Below are positions 61,101 through 64,000 of a stretch of DNA of 64,000 bases, in pieces. This stretch comes from Pseudomonadales bacterium (lineage in GTDB: Bacteria > Pseudomonadota > Gammaproteobacteria > Pseudomonadales > IMCC2047): positions 1,962,571-2,026,570 of the forward strand of contig JACKNY010000001.1 of assembly GCA_024234615.1 (NCBI GenBank). Direction: 5' to 3'. The notes under the pieces were generated by a model. It searched no databases. It saw only the letters and a program-made list of their open reading frames with translations, and was not told the origin of the DNA. Position numbers and translations under genes: made by a program. Each line of letters opens with the position of its first letter. The stretch's first letter is position 1.

Positions 61101-61248
61101 GGTAAGCGACCGTGACCTGCACCCTACTCGGTTTCAATAGTGGGAAGGATTCTTTGTTCAGTTCGCTGAGCGAATAAAAACCAATAGCGATGATCGCTAT
61201 CATCAGGATATTACTGAGCGTGGGGTGCTTGGTAAAAAAGCGGATCAT
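58141..61248 (-). CDS. RND efflux transporter, inner-membrane pump
   Basis: 1035 residues. N-terminal helix FFTKHPTLSNILMIAIIAIGFYSL, two large periplasmic loops, and twelve helices. Conserved HAE1 motifs: VTVAYPGASPIDVEDGI near 48-64, GILMDDAIVLSENI near 395-408 with the proton-relay Asp pair, and VVVNDSILLVEFV near 930. It exports hydrophobic or metal-chelating compounds with an adaptor and an outer-membrane channel (not in the window). It overlaps the adaptor gene by four bases. Confidence 0.94.
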   Translation of the reverse strand: MIRFFTKHPTLSNILMIAIIAIGFYSLSELNKESFPLLKPSRVQVTVAYPGASPIDVEDGICNPLEDATDGISFLNEQECDARDNLAIFTLEMQEAGDIRTFTDDIKTAIDAIQNFPEQSEDPVIQQLGRINPVANIAITSDNLTTPELKALAEHYRDRLISMPEIPIVSMDGFSDHQLQVLIRPDIQQKYGLGVEDVAKLIAAQALDLPAGTLESTQTYYQIHFDNTRRTAEELAKLVILSTPERGEISLGDIARIEDKFEKAEDRIELNGKPAALLKISKNTIDDTLKVADALTEFVHRENRILPEGTRLTLVNDTSTSVRDRLNLLITNGWQGLILATAMLLLFFSWRYTFWIALGLPVSFLGGLALMVVFGVSINMISMVALLMAIGILMDDAIVLSENIDQEYRKGKAPLDAAIDGTRKVFRGVFSSYLTSAFLFGSLLLMKGDLGQVLGVLPVVLLSVLTISLIEAFLVLPHHLKHTLTHQREKAPAKWREQFEARFQRLTHKVGNAAHFAIKYRYLTVSIALAMLIFSIGLMATGTIKFKAFPDLEGNTLEARVLLAQGTPLLETERVVDKLLDALQQTNTTLSETESQPLVKNIQLSYGQHADVPENGTHLATLSIDLLNTESRKTKISSLIQLWQKNTGSLPDVLSIQYKEPRSGPAGRAIHIRLSGQDLERLSSASWEVQNWLRGYRGVYNLLDDLRPGKPQYSIKLKPGALAAGVDSRSVASQLRSAYLEVEISEIYRGREAYEIVAKLDSQQPHELRDFDNFKVFAKNSREIPLSSIAEIREEREFSRIGRINHQRTVNIYGDVDSELANTGEVITGLQKHFLATVQERYPDITFTFKGEVENGTETQQSILRGFGLGAFGVFLLLSLQFGNYREPLIVMTNIPLALIGAIWGHLLMGLDFTLPSMIGFVSLAGVVVNDSILLVEFVKIRAEEGLVFHEAAQQAVLDRFRAIFLTSVTTVAGMAPLLFETSSQALILVPLVTSIVFGMLTSTLLIMLVLPAMYAIMEDLGFIKQAAESETVNV

Positions 61249-62720
61249 TCCGCGGAACCTTCGATTACTGCTTCAGCTGCCGCTTTTCTCTCATTCTGAT
61301 TAGCTGTCTCGGTAGGTTCCTGGTTTTCCTCAATCTGATCGAGCACGCGCAGTTTGGCATGGGCATTTCCGCGCGCCTGTTGCGCCAACTGCCTTTCATA
61401 ATCAGTCGCAACGACAGGGGCAAGCGGTAACCCTTCAATCACCGGAATCACATCTGTGATGATAATTTTTTCACCCTCCGCTAGACCTTGATCAATCACC
61501 ACCAAAGGGCCCTGCTTATGAAGAATGCTAACGGGGCGAATTTCCAGTCGATTATCGGCATTGGCCACATAAACACGCCCCTGGTGCAGGGCCTTTCTTG
61601 GAATGACTAACATCTCGCGCAATGGCGAGGAAAACTCAACGGCAGCATACATGCCTTTTAACAGGGGCGGGCGGATACCGGGAATCACATCCTGGTAAGG
61701 ATTATTCACCACCACGACCAGCCCTATGGTATCCCGATCGGGATCAATTGACTCACCGATCCGCAGCAACTCGCCGCGCCACGTTGCTTGGTTCCAGTCG
61801 TTCTTAACCAAACTGACCTGTGCCTGTAATTGAATTTTTGACACAATCGTCTCAAACGCGGCCGGGGTTTGTAGATTAATTTGGCGTTGCTCAAGCTCCA
61901 TGACCAGCGGATAAAATTGGCTAATGGGCAGCTGCGCATTAATTTCTACCGCCTGTGTGCCCAAGGCTTCAAACAGCTGATTGCCGATCGCGACAAATTC
62001 ATCCTGTTCGACCGACACCTTGCCGATACGTGCATCGAAGGGTAAACGAATTTCGGTTCGACCCAGGGTATCCTGACTCTGCGCCAGCTGTGTTTTGGCC
62101 TGCTGAATTTGGGACTTTGTCGCGGACTTACGGCTGCTAAAACTGGCTAGCTTTCCCTGTAACTCTTCCACCTGCTGGCGCAGCTGTAATACCTTTTGCT
62201 CTTCCGCATCGACGGCTGAACGAGCAATCAGTCGTTTATCCCAGATTTGCAGCAACCGCGCCAACTCCTTTTCACCGTTTTGCAAATTTAGCTTGGCAAT
62301 GTCGAGCGAGCGTCGCGTACTTAACTCTTCCACTTCCAATTGCTTGAAGAATGACTGATTGCCTTCTAATCCCGCCTTGCTTTGCGCCAATGTAAATTCG
62401 AAGGTAGTCGGCTCGATGCTTAATACCAACGTACCTTTGGGCAGGCTCGCGCCCTGTTTCAACGCAGGATGAATATAGCTGACCTTCCCGCTCACCTCGG
62501 TCTTTGCCTTTAACAAAACCGCAGGCTCAACATTACCATAGCCGATGGCACGACTACTGAAAGGTAATTTCTGAACCCTAATCACTTCTACGCTACGTGT
62601 GGGGAATGATGACTGCTCATGCTCAATCGGCGGCCTTGTCATTACCTGATACAACACAAACAGCAGGGCTGCCAGCACGATAACGGCTGGAATGAGCGGT
62701 TTTTGTAATAACTGTTTCAC
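61245..62720 (-). CDS. RND efflux periplasmic adaptor (HlyD/AcrA family)
   Basis: 491 residues. One N-terminal membrane helix (PLIPAVIVLAALLFVLYQVM), lipoyl halves around SGKVSYIHPALKQGASLPKGTLVLSI, a long coiled-coil hairpin near 125-215, and beta-barrel parts with GEKIIITDVIPVIEGLPL. It connects the pump with the outer-membrane channel. It overlaps the TetR gene stop and the pump start, one operon. Confidence 0.92.
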   Translation of the reverse strand: MKQLLQKPLIPAVIVLAALLFVLYQVMTRPPIEHEQSSFPTRSVEVIRVQKLPFSSRAIGYGNVEPAVLLKAKTEVSGKVSYIHPALKQGASLPKGTLVLSIEPTTFEFTLAQSKAGLEGNQSFFKQLEVEELSTRRSLDIAKLNLQNGEKELARLLQIWDKRLIARSAVDAEEQKVLQLRQQVEELQGKLASFSSRKSATKSQIQQAKTQLAQSQDTLGRTEIRLPFDARIGKVSVEQDEFVAIGNQLFEALGTQAVEINAQLPISQFYPLVMELEQRQINLQTPAAFETIVSKIQLQAQVSLVKNDWNQATWRGELLRIGESIDPDRDTIGLVVVVNNPYQDVIPGIRPPLLKGMYAAVEFSSPLREMLVIPRKALHQGRVYVANADNRLEIRPVSILHKQGPLVVIDQGLAEGEKIIITDVIPVIEGLPLAPVVATDYERQLAQQARGNAHAKLRVLDQIEENQEPTETANQNERKAAAEAVIEGSAE

Positions 62721-63325
62721 AGGCTGGACCGAATCCCTCGCAGATAGATTTCAAACACACCCGGCGCATCACGAGCAATCCGCTCCACCTCTCCAGCCAG
62801 CAGCGACTGCATAATTAAGCCCTGCAACGTACCGATAAATACGATCACCGCAGAGGCGGTTTCAACCTCTGAATCAATGACCCCATCGGCTTTGCCCTGC
62901 TCCATCAAGACGGTTAATCGACCAGCGTATTTTTTAAGCAGAGTGCACACCATTCGTTTCGCTGCGGTGTTCTCGGCACGTTGCAACTCCCCAAACAAAA
63001 TACGGGGGACACCCGGATGTGCTGAGACAAACCCGACATGCGCCATGAATATTGCTTCCAGCTTCGGAACCACACCAACAGCCTGTTTGGCCGCCTTGTC
63101 TATTCTGGCCAACAAGCGCTCAGCCACCCACTCCATGACTGCCTGCAAAATAGCTTCTTTATTGGCGAAATGACGAAACAGCGACCCCTGCGTCAATCCC
63201 ATGCGTTTGGCAATGGCGGCCGTGGTGATATCGTTTGGATTCTGCTCCGATGCCAACTCCACAACGGTTTCAACAGTGATGGTGCGGCGCTCCTGCGCTG
63301 GAAGATGTTTACCATGAACGGACAT
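62717..63325 (-). CDS. TetR-family repressor of the RND operon
   Basis: 202 residues from the ATG at 63325, preceded by GAGGG; an ATG at 63340 is less well placed. ITTAAIAKRMGLTQGSLFRHFANKEAILQAVMEWV near 33-67 is the helix-turn-helix. The helical rest is the ligand domain. It is the first gene of the pump operon and likely represses it. The paired ATCATATRA sequences upstream are candidate operators. Confidence 0.9.
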   Translation of the reverse strand: MSVHGKHLPAQERRTITVETVVELASEQNPNDITTAAIAKRMGLTQGSLFRHFANKEAILQAVMEWVAERLLARIDKAAKQAVGVVPKLEAIFMAHVGFVSAHPGVPRILFGELQRAENTAAKRMVCTLLKKYAGRLTVLMEQGKADGVIDSEVETASAVIVFIGTLQGLIMQSLLAGEVERIARDAPGVFEIYLRGIRSSL

Positions 63326-63555
63326 AATACCCTCAAGCATGTTAGCAATTAATTACTATCGTCATATTCTGAGCTAAGTATGTCAATAATTTTATTAGAT
63401 CATATGAACTGAATCATATAATGGGCGTTCTCTCCTTAGATCATAGTTCACCCCATGCATAGGGTTACATTGATGGCATCGATTGTTGAGTTACTTAGTC
63501 TTCTCTAAAGAATCGATACAGAGGGGCACTTTGATCGTTAAAAAATTGAGTAACA
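63326..63555. other. Upstream region of the RND operon
   Basis: AT-rich. ATCATATGAA (63399-63408) and ATCATATAAT (63413-63422) form a 14-base-spaced direct repeat, ATCATATG being nearly palindromic, and are possible TetR operators. No gene recognised. Confidence 0.4.
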
Positions 63556-63666
63556 GTGACCGATCTGCGCGAAGGCTGTCACTTGGTATCCGCGATATTT
63601 TCCGATCGAAAAGTACTGAGTAAAAAGCCTGCCACTATCACTCAAACTGAATGGTCAGCAAGCTAA
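63556..63666 (+). pseudogene. C-terminal fragment of a second cytochrome b561-family gene
   Basis: Read from 63556 the frame gives VTDLREGCHLVSAIFSDRKV then LSKKPA, and stops at 63666. The intact gene at 55885 ends VTELREGGSLVSAMFSGRKI, LSEKPADNAER. The likeness covers about 26 codons at both protein and base level and has no start, so it is the tail of a duplicated, otherwise deleted gene. Confidence 0.8.
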
Positions 63667-63733
63667 CCTTTACAATAAGTTTGAAGGAATAGAAAGAGTT
63701 CAAGAAAATAGTTCGCGTTTTAAATAAATCGTC

Positions 63734-64000
63734 TTAGTGCACCTCATAATATCGGTTCAGTTCTTGCCCATCTAAACTGAATTCAACGTGAATCACGCCT
63801 TTTGAGGTAGTAGTATTAAGCTCCAAACCACTATGCCTGAATATATCCAACATATTTTCATTATCCAGTAGCACATCTGCTTCCAAATTAAGAATTCCCT
63901 GATCCCGTGCAATAGTGACTATTCTTTCAAATAATATTGTACCAACACCCAAGCTCTGAAAATCATCGTCTACAGCAAAAGCTAACTCGGCGGCTCTTTT
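63734..64000 (-). CDS. GNAT-domain acetyltransferase, C-terminal part (5' end outside window)
   Basis: The frame is open from the right edge to the TAA at 63734: RAAELAFAVDDDFQSLGVGT followed by ILFERIVTIARDQGILNLEA and DVLLDNENMLDIFRHSGLEL. DDDFQSLGVGTILF is the acetyl-CoA pyrophosphate loop (Q/RxxGxG/A), and NENMLDIFRHSGL is motif B. The ending resembles GNAT domains attached to Pat-type protein acetyltransferases, but the upstream part is not visible. A TTG within it should not be taken as the start. Confidence 0.85.
   Translation of the reverse strand, partial: KRAAELAFAVDDDFQSLGVGTILFERIVTIARDQGILNLEADVLLDNENMLDIFRHSGLELNTTTSKGVIHVEFSLDGQELNRYYEVH

Overview
The window looks like the chromosome of a marine or aquatic gammaproteobacterium, probably of the Cellvibrionales/Spongiibacteraceae kind. 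This is inferred from two TonB-dependent receptors of the type that marine oligotrophs pair with catabolic clusters, a LolCD/NadK/PepN/GlpG housekeeping block of gammaproteobacterial style, and moderate GC. No rRNA, tRNA or CRISPR array was seen.

Region 1 (1-19,300) is a catabolic island for a compound handled as a CoA thioester, probably aromatic or another hydrophobic molecule. On the minus strand lie an AMP-forming acyl-CoA ligase, a cytoplasmic molybdopterin oxidoreductase, an AhpD-like protein, a four-cluster ferredoxin subunit and an NrfD/DmsC-like membrane anchor that runs off the left edge. Around them are two paralogous TonB-dependent receptors, a polytopic inner-membrane transporter, a crotonase resembling hydroxycinnamoyl-CoA hydratase-lyases, an acyl-CoA dehydrogenase, a GMC oxidoreductase with its Tat-exported small subunit, AraC and MarR regulators and a hotdog thioesterase. 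Five promoter positions share the near-palindrome TCAG(C/T)ATACTGA, often doubled with a 15-bp period, so the island looks like one regulon.

Region 2 (19,300-33,000) is mostly housekeeping: LolD and LolC/E, a PilZ protein, PepN, DUF2797, DUF1315, a GlpG-type rhomboid, a phosphoesterase, NadK, DUF1853 and a D-cysteine desulfhydrase/ACC-deaminase homologue. It ends with an unrecognised coiled-coil protein and a small membrane protein preceded by a truncated copy of its own N-terminus. Region 3 (33,000-38,700) is accessory: a nitrilase, an AraC regulator, an alpha/beta hydrolase, and a CptA-like phosphoethanolamine transferase between 45-bp direct repeats (41/45 identical).

Region 4 (38,700-48,900) resembles a low-oxygen 'pyruvate to acetate' and stress island that has decayed or been repurposed: phasin-like protein, Hsp20, a 52-residue peptide resembling the N-terminus of an E1-alpha subunit, an E2 catalytic domain without lipoyl domains whose HxxxDG active site reads YxxxNE, an AhpD-like protein without its CxxC, a FixLJ-like two-component pair, a dihydrolipoamide-dehydrogenase-like flavoprotein with a perfect FNR/Anr box upstream, acetate kinase, and a phosphotransacetylase reduced to its C-terminus by an internally deleted IS3-family element.

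Region 5 (48,900-64,000) begins with a complete N-type ATPase operon (D-C-Q-R-B-E-F-A-G order, no delta gene, Na+-type ligand set in the c subunit). Divergent from it are a cytochrome b561-family protein and an octaheme cytochrome of the tetrathionate-reductase type. An RND efflux pump with its TetR regulator follows, then a fragment of a second cytochrome b561 gene, and the end of a GNAT-domain gene cut by the right edge. The acetate kinase-ATPase stretch is visibly richer in GC than its surroundings, consistent with horizontal acquisition.
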